Source: an uncultured Spartobacteria bacterium (GTDB lineage: Bacteria; Verrucomicrobiota; Verrucomicrobiia; Chthoniobacterales; UBA6821). From it: a stretch of 8,060 nt of DNA. Location of the stretch: the NCBI GenBank assembly GCA_903831635.1, contig CAIKYN010000240.1:1-8060 (forward strand), written 5' to 3'. The number at the start of each line of letters is the position of its first letter. Within the stretch, counting starts at the first letter, position 1. Shown in pieces: positions 1-5,368 of the stretch. The position numbers were made by a program, and so were the translations under genes. Below the pieces are notes generated by a model, which was not told where the DNA came from, made no database searches, and was given only the letters and a program-made list of their open reading frames with translations.

Positions 1-221
1 AATGGATCTGCGGCCATCCGATTCATCAGAAGACCTTGGAGATCGTTCAGACGACATTTGCCATGCTATTGATAGGAACCATGCTCTACATCTCCTTTTA
101 CGATGTCAGTGATCTGGTCTCTGGTCGCAAATCTGCAGCAGTCTCTTCCGGTGACAAGACAACGGAAACGATGACCTTCTCACCGACCAATTCGTTACTA
201 GCTTCCCCTGCAAAGCCATGA
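1..221 (+). CDS. Probable RseP-type site-2 zinc metalloprotease, C-terminal end only (5' truncated by the window edge)
   Basis: The frame is open from the first bases (codons from position 3) to a TGA at 219-221, so this is the tail of a larger gene. The visible peptide has the sequence HPIHQKTLEIVQ, then a hydrophobic stretch (roughly FAMLLIGTMLYISFY) ending in DVSDL, then a polar Ser/Thr-rich tail. Membrane-embedded M50 proteases of the RseP family end with a short region resembling GRPI/V-S-x-K, a last transmembrane helix and a Phe-x-Asp-like motif, which this resembles. The catalytic HExxH and PDZ parts lie outside the window, so the identity is inferred. Position upstream of ispG fits, since rseP often sits with MEP-pathway genes such as dxr and ispG. 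Its TGA overlaps the ispG ATG (ATGA), suggesting translational coupling. It could be another membrane protein. Confidence 0.65.
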   Translation, partial: WICGHPIHQKTLEIVQTTFAMLLIGTMLYISFYDVSDLVSGRKSAAVSSGDKTTETMTFSPTNSLLASPAKP

Positions 222-2023
222 GCAGTGCGGGTGATGCCGCAGCCAAATCGGGAAAGCCGCTGAGCTACGCGGCTGATCTCTTTTCCTATGCACGACGCCC
301 CAGTCGTGAAGTGACTGTCGGAGGCTTGGGATTCGGCGGTATTCACCCGATCCGGGTCCAGTCGATGATCACGAGTGACACGATGGATACGGTGGCCTGT
401 GTCAGGGAGACGCTCCGACTCGTCGAGGTCGGATGCGAGATGGTCAGGATCACGGCTCCAACGATCAAGGATGCTGCCAACCTCAAGCACATCCGCGCGG
501 AGCTGAATGCTCTCGGTTGTACGGTTCCCCTCGTTGCCGATATTCACTTCAAGCCGGAGGCCGCGATGGAGGCGGCCCAGTGGGTCGAGAAGGTACGGAT
601 TAACCCCGGTAACTTTGCCGACGCCAAGAAATTCAACATCCGGGACTATACGGATGCAGAGTATGCAGCCGAACTGGAACGAATCCGGGAACGTTTCACG
701 CCACTCGTGCAGCTCTGCCAAGAGCGCGGTGTCGCCCTTAGAATCGGAACCAACCATGGTTCGCTCAGCGATCGGATCATGAACCGCTTTGGCGATTCTC
801 CACTCGGCATGGTGGAGAGCGCCTTGGAGTTTGCCCGGATCGCACGGGAGCTTGATTTCCATCAGATGATCTTCTCGATGAAGGCTTCCAATCCGAAGGT
901 CATGATCGCTGCTTACCGACTTCTTGTGGCGCGTCTGAATGCCGAGGGAGCTGACTGGAATTATCCCATCCATCTCGGCGTCACCGAGGCGGGCGATGGG
1001 GAGGATGGCCGGATCAAGAGCGCCATCGGCATCGGATCGCTCCTCTCCGACGGCATCGGCGACACCATCCGTGTCTCCCTGACGGAGGATAGTGAGTATG
1101 AGATCCCTGTGGCGCGCGCCTTGGTGGCTCCGTTTGAAGTACGGACTGCCGTTATTTCGCCGGTTTCGGATATCAAACCGAACTGGCCCCTCTTCGAATA
1201 CCAGCGACGTTCTTCTGAACGGATCGCCTTGGAGGGGATCACTAGGCCAATTCCTCTAGGTGGATCGGAAACCGTCGCTGTTGCCGTGCTTCGTCGCGTG
1301 GATGAAGCGGTCGCTCACAAGCGCGATGCGCTCGGCGACTACCAACCGGAACTGATTCTAGAGGATTTGCCACTTGTGGAGGTCGATCCCCTCTCATCCG
1401 AAGAAATCGCCGCGGTGAATGCGGTGACAGAACCAAGGCTCATCACAGTGCGCGATGGCGTCGCACTGGAACCGATTGCCGCCTTCCGCTTGCTCGCGGC
1501 GCAGATCGATGCCCGTCATCCCATCCTGCTGAAAGATACATTTGCTTCCGCTTCTAGTGGAGATTTTCTCGATCATCTTCTTAATTCTGCGACCGTTTTC
1601 GGTTCGCTCCTCTGCGACGGGATTGGCGATGCCATTTTACTGCGTTCGGAAGAGGTACCCGGACAGTCGTTGAGGCTTGCCTACAACATTCTCCAGGCCG
1701 CTGGAGTCCGGATCTTCAAGACAGACTACGTCGCTTGTCCCTCCTGCGGTAGAACCCTCTTCAACCTTCAGGAGACCACGGCCCGGATCAAGGCCTCAAC
1801 TTCGCACCTCAAGGGTGTCCGCATTGCCGTCATGGGATGCATTGTGAATGGTCCTGGAGAGATGGCCGATGCCGACTTCGGCTATGTCGGGGGAGCTCCC
1901 GGTAAGGTGAACCTCTACGTTGGTAAGCAACCCGTTAAATTTAATATCCCTGAGGTTGACGCCGTGGATCGACTTGTCGACCTCATCAAAGAGCACAACA
2001 AGTGGGTTGAGCTACCTATTTAG
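218..2023 (+). CDS. ispG: 4-hydroxy-3-methylbut-2-en-1-yl diphosphate synthase (IspG/GcpE), long form
   Basis: IspG reductively converts 2-C-methyl-erythritol 2,4-cyclodiphosphate to HMBPP in the MEP isoprenoid pathway, in the cytoplasm, using a [4Fe-4S] cluster. The N-terminal TIM-barrel half shows IRVQSM (about 45-50), VADIHF, KVRINPGN, RIGTNHGSL, SMKASN and HLGVTEAG, followed by KSAIGIGSLLSDGIGDTIR. The C-terminal reductase part supplies the cluster ligands Cys507, Cys510, Cys541 and Glu548 (CPSC ... MGCIVNGPGE). At 601 residues it is far longer than the roughly 370-residue E. coli type. The extra residues, about 300-480, form the inserted domain known from chlamydial, Bacteroidetes and plant enzymes. 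The ATG at 218 is chosen because it overlaps the preceding stop as ATGA; no clear Shine-Dalgarno is present, so expression probably depends on coupling. About 20 poorly conserved residues precede the core, so a later start is possible. Confidence 0.98.
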   Translation: MSSAGDAAAKSGKPLSYAADLFSYARRPSREVTVGGLGFGGIHPIRVQSMITSDTMDTVACVRETLRLVEVGCEMVRITAPTIKDAANLKHIRAELNALGCTVPLVADIHFKPEAAMEAAQWVEKVRINPGNFADAKKFNIRDYTDAEYAAELERIRERFTPLVQLCQERGVALRIGTNHGSLSDRIMNRFGDSPLGMVESALEFARIARELDFHQMIFSMKASNPKVMIAAYRLLVARLNAEGADWNYPIHLGVTEAGDGEDGRIKSAIGIGSLLSDGIGDTIRVSLTEDSEYEIPVARALVAPFEVRTAVISPVSDIKPNWPLFEYQRRSSERIALEGITRPIPLGGSETVAVAVLRRVDEAVAHKRDALGDYQPELILEDLPLVEVDPLSSEEIAAVNAVTEPRLITVRDGVALEPIAAFRLLAAQIDARHPILLKDTFASASSGDFLDHLLNSATVFGSLLCDGIGDAILLRSEEVPGQSLRLAYNILQAAGVRIFKTDYVACPSCGRTLFNLQETTARIKASTSHLKGVRIAVMGCIVNGPGEMADADFGYVGGAPGKVNLYVGKQPVKFNIPEVDAVDRLVDLIKEHNKWVELPI

Positions 2024-2583
2024 TGTGAAGTAGGTAACGGCACGGGACAGATACCTCCGGCAGGGAAGACCGGTTCCGGTGGAGTTGTATGGCTAAACCA
2101 CGATTTGATCTCCTTCATCATCCTTTGGATGTGGCGGTAAGAGCGGACGCAAACCATCTTTCGGTAGCTCTTCCACGGGTTTCCCCAGTGGAGGATTTCG
2201 ATCGTGACACGACGTACCCCCCACTCTCGCATCTCACGCTTCGAGGGTTTGTAGAGGTCGATGGTGTTTACCCCGGAGAGCGCGAAGCCGTAGTCATCCA
2301 CTTCATAGATCTCCCCTGTCGCCCTAATCCGGAAGATGGTACCGCAAGGCCAACGGGCCCAGTCTGCGGCAGCACTGTTCACAACGCCATGGCGCAGGGG
2401 CGTACCAATCGCCGTCCTTGCCCCATAGCGGAGGTGATCGCTCTCACTCTGGGTGTAGGCGGTGGTTCGGACTTTTTGAACCGCGGCGCGTCGGAGCGGA
2501 GGCTCATAGCGAGGGAGGGGATGAAGACATCCCGCCAGAAACAGTGGAAGAAGCAGGAAAAGAAATAAAGGGCGTTGCTTCAT
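2020..2583 (-). CDS. Small lipoprotein with a 3D (Asp-Asp-Asp) double-psi beta-barrel domain
   Basis: Starting at the ATG at 2583, the 187-residue product opens with a short basic N-terminus, a leucine/phenylalanine-rich helix and the lipobox LAGC, so it should be cleaved before Cys19 and lipidated. Residues about 38-131 match the 3D fold found in MltA lytic transglycosylases, resuscitation-promoting factors and YabE/YuiC-like proteins: RTTAYT (39-44), Asp74 before PCGT (79-82), VDDYGFALSG (95-104) and IDLY (108-111). The three aspartates are probably Asp74, Asp96 or Asp97, and Asp109. Such domains act on or bind peptidoglycan, so a cell-wall role in the envelope is inferred. A TTG 15 bases upstream keeps the frame open, but ATG places the basic residues correctly before the hydrophobic helix. 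The 55-residue basic, proline-ended tail after the domain has no recognised motif. Its TAA overlaps the ispG TAG tail to tail. Confidence 0.88.
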   Translation of the reverse strand: MKQRPLFLFLLLPLFLAGCLHPLPRYEPPLRRAAVQKVRTTAYTQSESDHLRYGARTAIGTPLRHGVVNSAAADWARWPCGTIFRIRATGEIYEVDDYGFALSGVNTIDLYKPSKREMREWGVRRVTIEILHWGNPWKSYRKMVCVRSYRHIQRMMKEIKSWFSHTTPPEPVFPAGGICPVPLPTSH

Positions 2584-2608
2584 TAGGAGGGATTCCAAAA
2601 AAGAATAT

Positions 2609-2635
2609 GGAACTCAGAAACTCAGGAAACTGAAA
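2609..2635. repeat. Degenerate short-period repeat, unit close to GAAACTCAG
   Basis: Three imperfect copies of an 8-9 base unit follow one another: GGAACTCA (2609-2616), GAAACTCAG (2617-2625) and GAAACTGAAA (2626-2635). A similar style of degenerate repeat occurs in the other spacer at 4361-4393, which argues that this is a recurrent intergenic element of the genome and not chance. Function unknown. Confidence 0.5.
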
Positions 2636-2654
2636 TTGATCGGAAGTAGGGATT

Positions 2655-2660
2655 TATAAT
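2655..2660 (+). promoter_or_regulatory. Perfect -10-like box (TATAAT)
   Basis: The sequence TATAAT matches the sigma-70 -10 consensus exactly. No good -35 lies at 16-18 bases: TTGATC at 2636-2641 is only 13 bases away. It would lead into the small ORF at 2730 and the gene at 2948. An AT-rich spacer produces such boxes by chance, so this is weak. Confidence 0.25.
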
Positions 2661-2729
2661 TTTCAGGCTCTCTACTTATAGAGCAGGTACTTTTTATCTT
2701 GTCGCAATGAGGAAGAAGGTAGCCACAAG

Positions 2730-2822
2730 ATGTACAGAATGCACAGGAGGGTACTTCTTCTGCCCTGTTTAATTTTGAGCTTTTTGTGCCCAATCCTCTC
2801 AGTTTTTATCCTTGTAAACTAA
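2730..2822 (+). CDS. Candidate small hydrophobic peptide, 30 residues
   Basis: An ATG at 2730 opens 30 codons ending in TAA at 2820-2822. The predicted peptide begins with a basic segment (MYRMHRR) followed by about 22 almost wholly hydrophobic residues rich in Leu, Ile, Val, Phe and Cys, the pattern of a single-pass small membrane protein or a short signal-anchor. A purine-rich stretch AGGAAGAAGG ends about 11 bases before the ATG and could serve as ribosome-binding site. Against it, the length is short, AT/T-rich spacers readily encode Leu/Phe/Ile runs on one strand, and no family is recognised. An overlapping 21-codon ORF starts at 2707 in another frame. Coding status is unproven. Confidence 0.25.
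   Translation: MYRMHRRVLLLPCLILSFLCPILSVFILVN
2784..2812 (+). promoter_or_regulatory. Weak sigma-70-like promoter for the 466-residue gene
   Basis: TTGTGC (2784-2789) and TATCCT (2807-2812) are separated by exactly 17 bases, the optimal spacing. Each hexamer deviates from consensus by two bases. Transcription would start near 2819 and give a leader of about 130 bases before the ATG at 2948. It lies inside the candidate small ORF, so both are unlikely to be used in the same way. Confidence 0.25.
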
Positions 2823-2906
2823 GCGACATATTAAACCAAAATCGCTCTAGATCCCTGCTTTTTCATGACCCCGCAGGTCTTCATGTTCCGAAATTGCTAC
2901 ACGGAT

Positions 2907-2916
2907 TGCCTAGGCA
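2907..2916. promoter_or_regulatory. Perfect 10-bp palindrome upstream of the 466-residue gene
   Basis: TGCCTAGGCA is a perfect palindrome, extendable with one mismatched pair to a 16-base dyad (2904-2919). It lies about 30 bases before the start codon at 2948, where an operator or leader hairpin could act. No regulator is known from this window. Confidence 0.3.
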
Positions 2917-2947
2917 GTCGGGGCGGTGATCCTTTAGAAGAGATACT

Positions 2948-4348
2948 ATGATTACCCACTTCGATCAGAAGACCAATAAGAAGGCCTTCGAGGTCAATAT
3001 GACCAAGCCTATTTACGGCACTTTTGCTGAAATCGGGGCGGGACAGGAAGTGGCTCGCAGGTTCTTCCATGTCGGCGGTGCGGCTGGAACGATCGCCAAG
3101 ACGATCTCTGCATACGACATGACCTTCTCGGATGCGATTTACGGGAAGAGTTCCCGCTTCGTCAGTCGCCAGAGACTCGAAGAGATGCTCGATCATGAAT
3201 ATTCGCTATTGATTGAGCGGCTTGATGAAAAAGTTGGGGCCGAACGCACGTTCTTCGCCTTCGCCGACACCGTCGCGGCACGTTCCTTCAAAACCAAGAA
3301 CGAATCACATGGATGGATGGGAATCCGCTACCAGAGTCAGCCTAAAACGGCTCCCAATGATATTATCATTCACGTCAGGATGCTGGACGAAACCAACCAG
3401 CAGCAGCAGGAGGCGCTCGGTATCGTGGGCGTCAATCTCATCCATGGAGCTTTTTTCAAGAAGAAAGACCTCAAGGCATTCGTTGCCTCTCTTCTCGATG
3501 ATCTGGATTCGACACGCATCGAGATCGACATGATCCGATTCTCCGGTCCCGACTTCGCGATGGTGGATAACCGGATCATGTGTCTTGAACTTGTCACCCA
3601 GGGGCTGGCACAGGCCGTTCTGTTCCGTGGCGACGGCGAAGTGATTCAGGCAGCCGACCTTTTCTATCACAAGCCGCTTCTCTTGGAGCGAGGAAGCTTC
3701 CGTCCTGTCACCAACGTCCACCGAAACATGATCGAGTGCGCTCATGCCATGTTCCTGATGGAGGATGAATTGAACGGCGAACAACCCGAGATCCTGCACG
3801 AGATCACGATGATGAATCTGATGAGCAGTGGTGAGCTTGATCTGCAGGACTTTCTCGATCGGGTCGACATGCTCGGTGCCTTGGGGCGCAATGTGCTGAT
3901 CTCCAAGTACGGCGAGTTTTACCGCCTCGTCCAATATCTCCGACGCTATACCGACAGACCCATCGGGCTACCCATCGGAATTCCCAGCCTTCACGAGATC
4001 TTCGATGAAAAATATTACGGCAACCTCGATGGAGGTATCCTTGAGGGGCTAGGACGCCTCTTCAAGAAGGGGGTGAGGATGTATGTCTATCCGACCAAGG
4101 ATGAAAAGGGTCACATTATCGAGGCAGCCTCCTTCAAGGTCGACCCCGACCTCCGCGCCCTCTACGCCTATCTCTTGGAAAACCGATTCATCGTTCCGAT
4201 GGCTGGCTGCAACCTCGAGTACCTTGGCATCGACTCGGCAAAGACCATAGCCAAGCTACAAAACGGCGATCCGGAGTGGGAAAAGATGGTTCCACCCAAG
4301 GTGGTCGAGATCATCAAAAGCCGTAAGTTTTTCGGCTGGAAGGGGTGA
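2948..4348 (+). CDS. Conserved protein of unknown function, 466 residues
   Basis: This soluble-looking protein has no signal peptide and no obvious membrane helix. I recognise its N-terminal blocks, YGTFAEIGAGQEVARRFF (23-40) and GTIAKTISAYDMTFSDAIYG (47-66), as belonging to a strongly conserved family seen in Bacteroidetes, PVC bacteria and others. Members carry conflicting transferred names in databases, such as nicotinate-nucleotide adenylyltransferase or TonB-dependent receptor; nothing visible here supports either, since there is no nucleotidyltransferase HxGH signature and no beta-barrel or TonB box. The centre is rich in acidic residues and Met, and the C-terminus ends in a basic Lys/Arg-Phe-Phe-Gly-Trp-Lys-Gly tail. 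The ATG at 2948 is the first in frame; GAAGAG 8-13 bases upstream may be a weak ribosome-binding site. A start at Met18 would still leave the conserved blocks intact. It appears to be monocistronic. Function is not known to me. Confidence 0.9.
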   Translation: MITHFDQKTNKKAFEVNMTKPIYGTFAEIGAGQEVARRFFHVGGAAGTIAKTISAYDMTFSDAIYGKSSRFVSRQRLEEMLDHEYSLLIERLDEKVGAERTFFAFADTVAARSFKTKNESHGWMGIRYQSQPKTAPNDIIIHVRMLDETNQQQQEALGIVGVNLIHGAFFKKKDLKAFVASLLDDLDSTRIEIDMIRFSGPDFAMVDNRIMCLELVTQGLAQAVLFRGDGEVIQAADLFYHKPLLLERGSFRPVTNVHRNMIECAHAMFLMEDELNGEQPEILHEITMMNLMSSGELDLQDFLDRVDMLGALGRNVLISKYGEFYRLVQYLRRYTDRPIGLPIGIPSLHEIFDEKYYGNLDGGILEGLGRLFKKGVRMYVYPTKDEKGHIIEAASFKVDPDLRALYAYLLENRFIVPMAGCNLEYLGIDSAKTIAKLQNGDPEWEKMVPPKVVEIIKSRKFFGWKG

Positions 4349-4360
4349 TTTGGGGAAAAC

Positions 4361-4393
4361 GTGGAAAAGTCAGAATGTTAGAAAGTGAAAACG
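4361..4393. repeat. Degenerate short-period repeat, units close to GAAAGTSA / GTTAGAA
   Basis: Just 12 bases after the stop of the 466-residue gene lie GGAAAAGTCA, GAATGTTA, GAAAGTGA and AAACG in succession. They resemble both the GAAACTCAG units at 2609-2635 and the GTTAAAA/GTTAGAA units at 4468-4499 in the same spacer. They suggest a common intergenic repeat class. No function can be assigned. Confidence 0.45.
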
Positions 4394-4455
4394 GGCAATC
4401 TAGGAGTTTGCGATAACGCTGGCCAAAACGAAGGCGTAGCGATCATCGATTTGCC
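4394..4455. repeat. Imperfect hairpin-forming element between repeat blocks
   Basis: The ends pair as GGCAATC (4394-4400) with GATTTGCC (4448-4455), with one bulged base. Inside, CGAT (4411-4414) can pair with ATCG (4445-4448), and GCTGGCC (4418-4424) with GGCGTAGC (4433-4440) with a bulge, around an 8-base loop. The outermost and middle stems compete for G4448. GC content is higher than in the flanking AT-rich repeats. The layout resembles a REP- or MITE-like unit, but no second copy exists in this window to confirm that. Confidence 0.4.
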
Positions 4456-4467
4456 ACTCGGCATTCA

Positions 4468-4573
4468 GTTAAAAATGTTAAAAGGTTAGAAGGGTAAAAG
4501 TCGCCCTCTTACTCTTCGAACCACATTGTAACTTTACAACGTTCTAACCCTTTTAACGGTTCAACATTTTAAC
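4468..4573. repeat. Long AT-rich inverted repeat between convergent genes, possible bidirectional terminator
   Basis: GTTAAAAGGTTAGAA (4477-4491) is complementary to TTCTAACCCTTTTAAC (4542-4557) over 15 base pairs with one bulged C. The stem continues as GTTAAAAAT (4468-4476) against ATTTTAAC (4566-4573), leaving an unpaired GGTTCAAC. Inside the 50-base loop, TTGTAA and TTACAA (4526-4539) form another short dyad. Both arms are built from units like GTTAAAA, GTTAGAA and GTTGTAAA. It lies between the stops of the 466-residue gene and lpxA, so it could end transcription from both sides, but it lacks the GC-rich stem and clean U-tract of a classical intrinsic terminator. Confidence 0.6.
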
Positions 4574-4585
4574 CAAAGGCTATGC

Positions 4586-5359
4586 CTATTTCACGATCCC
4601 TCGTTCACTGGAGGCGATGAAATCTGCCAGATAGCGCACCAGTTCGGAGTCGGGGAACTGGGAGCGAAGTGATTCCAGTCCTTGGGTGGTGTTGAGATTG
4701 CTTCTGAAGATCACCTTGTAGGCTTCGCGAAGTTCGCGGATCGCATCATGGGAGAACCCGCGGCGCTCAAGACCCACGTGGTTGACACCACGAATCTCTG
4801 CAGGATTCCCATCGGCGATCAGAAAAGGGGGCACATCCTGAACAATCTTGGTACACCCTCCCACGATGGCATGGGCTCCGATGCGGCAGAACTGATGGAC
4901 GCCGCTCAGGCCGCCGATCACGGCATGGTCACCGACGACGACATGGCCGGCCAGGGTGCCGTTATTGGAAAAAACGACATCGTCCCCAACCACGCAGTCA
5001 TGAGCGATGTGGGAGTAGGCGAGGAAGTTACCACGACTCCCGACACGCGTGACTCCACCTGTTGCGGTGGCGCGGTGAACGGTCGAAAACTCGCGGAAGC
5101 AGTTGTTGTCGCCAATCTCTAGATAAGTCGGCTCGGCCTCGTATTTGAGATCCTGACTGCGATGACCGATGCAGGAATAGGGGTAGAAGGTGTTGCCGTC
5201 ACCGATCTTCGTGGGCCCCGCGATCGTCACATGGGCGCGCAACCGGCACTCCTCACCGATGACCACGCCGGCGCCGATGATGCAATAGGGGCCGACAGTG
5301 CTTGTTTGGCCGATTTTGGCCGTCGTGTCGATGATGGCTGTGGGATGAATGCGTGCCAC
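4586..5359 (-). CDS. lpxA: UDP-N-acetylglucosamine acyltransferase (LpxA)
   Basis: LpxA transfers a 3-hydroxyacyl chain from acyl carrier protein to the 3-OH of UDP-GlcNAc, the first and reversible step of lipid A synthesis, in the cytoplasm as a trimer. The 257-residue product (E. coli 262) opens with the left-handed beta-helix start IHPTAIID and runs through hexapeptide repeats to about residue 185, then a helical C-terminal domain. HIAHDC places the catalytic base at His120 (E. coli His125); His139 and His155 match E. coli His144 and His160. Gly168 aligns with the E. coli hydrocarbon-ruler Gly173, which suggests a long acyl chain such as C14, an inference. The start is GTG at 5359, the only start codon between the upstream in-frame TAG and the conserved IHP. 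Only 9 bases separate it from lpxC-fabZ, and no Shine-Dalgarno is seen, so translation is probably coupled. Confidence 0.97.
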   Translation of the reverse strand: MARIHPTAIIDTTAKIGQTSTVGPYCIIGAGVVIGEECRLRAHVTIAGPTKIGDGNTFYPYSCIGHRSQDLKYEAEPTYLEIGDNNCFREFSTVHRATATGGVTRVGSRGNFLAYSHIAHDCVVGDDVVFSNNGTLAGHVVVGDHAVIGGLSGVHQFCRIGAHAIVGGCTKIVQDVPPFLIADGNPAEIRGVNHVGLERRGFSHDAIRELREAYKVIFRSNLNTTQGLESLRSQFPDSELVRYLADFIASSERGIVK

Positions 5360-5368
5360 GGCTAAGTT

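Larger units (their letters stand above)
2584..2947. other. Divergent intergenic spacer, AT-rich, with repeats and possible promoters
   Basis: This 364-base stretch separates the minus-strand lipoprotein gene from the plus-strand 466-residue gene and must hold promoters for both unless either is transcribed from elsewhere. By eye it is more AT-rich than the coding DNA around it. It contains degenerate GAAACTCAG-like repeats (2609-2635), a perfect TATAAT (2655-2660), a small hairpin CTCTA-CTTA-TAGAG, a 30-codon hydrophobic small ORF (2730-2822), a weak promoter-like pair (2784-2812) and a palindrome (2907-2916). No tRNA-like or riboswitch-like structure was recognised. Confidence 0.7.

Noticed and set aside
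98..973. Long minus-strand open frame of 291 codons opposite ispG
   Set aside because: It lies wholly antisense to IspG, whose motifs are unmistakable. The translation is rich in Arg, Asp and His without any recognisable domain, typical of the reverse frame of a GC-rich gene.
2089..2568. Plus-strand open frame of 159 codons opposite the lipoprotein gene
   Set aside because: The minus strand gives a signal peptide, lipobox and 3D-domain motifs in one frame. The plus frame shows no domain and a charged low-complexity end.
2707..2772. 21-codon ORF with three cysteines overlapping the hydrophobic small ORF
   Set aside because: Too short, no clear ribosome-binding site, and the CxxC pattern can occur by chance.
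2864..2890. Hairpin CAT-GACC-CCGCA-GGTC-ATG as a leader terminator or riboswitch
   Set aside because: The stem is only four pairs plus a bulged extension, with no U-tract and no conserved riboswitch core.
3305..3934. Minus-strand open frame of 209 codons opposite the 466-residue gene
   Set aside because: His/Asp-rich shadow with no family resemblance; the plus strand has strongly conserved blocks.
4361..4573. CRISPR-like array in the repeat-rich spacer
   Set aside because: Units are only 7-9 bases, degenerate and contiguous, without uniform spacers, and no cas gene is present.
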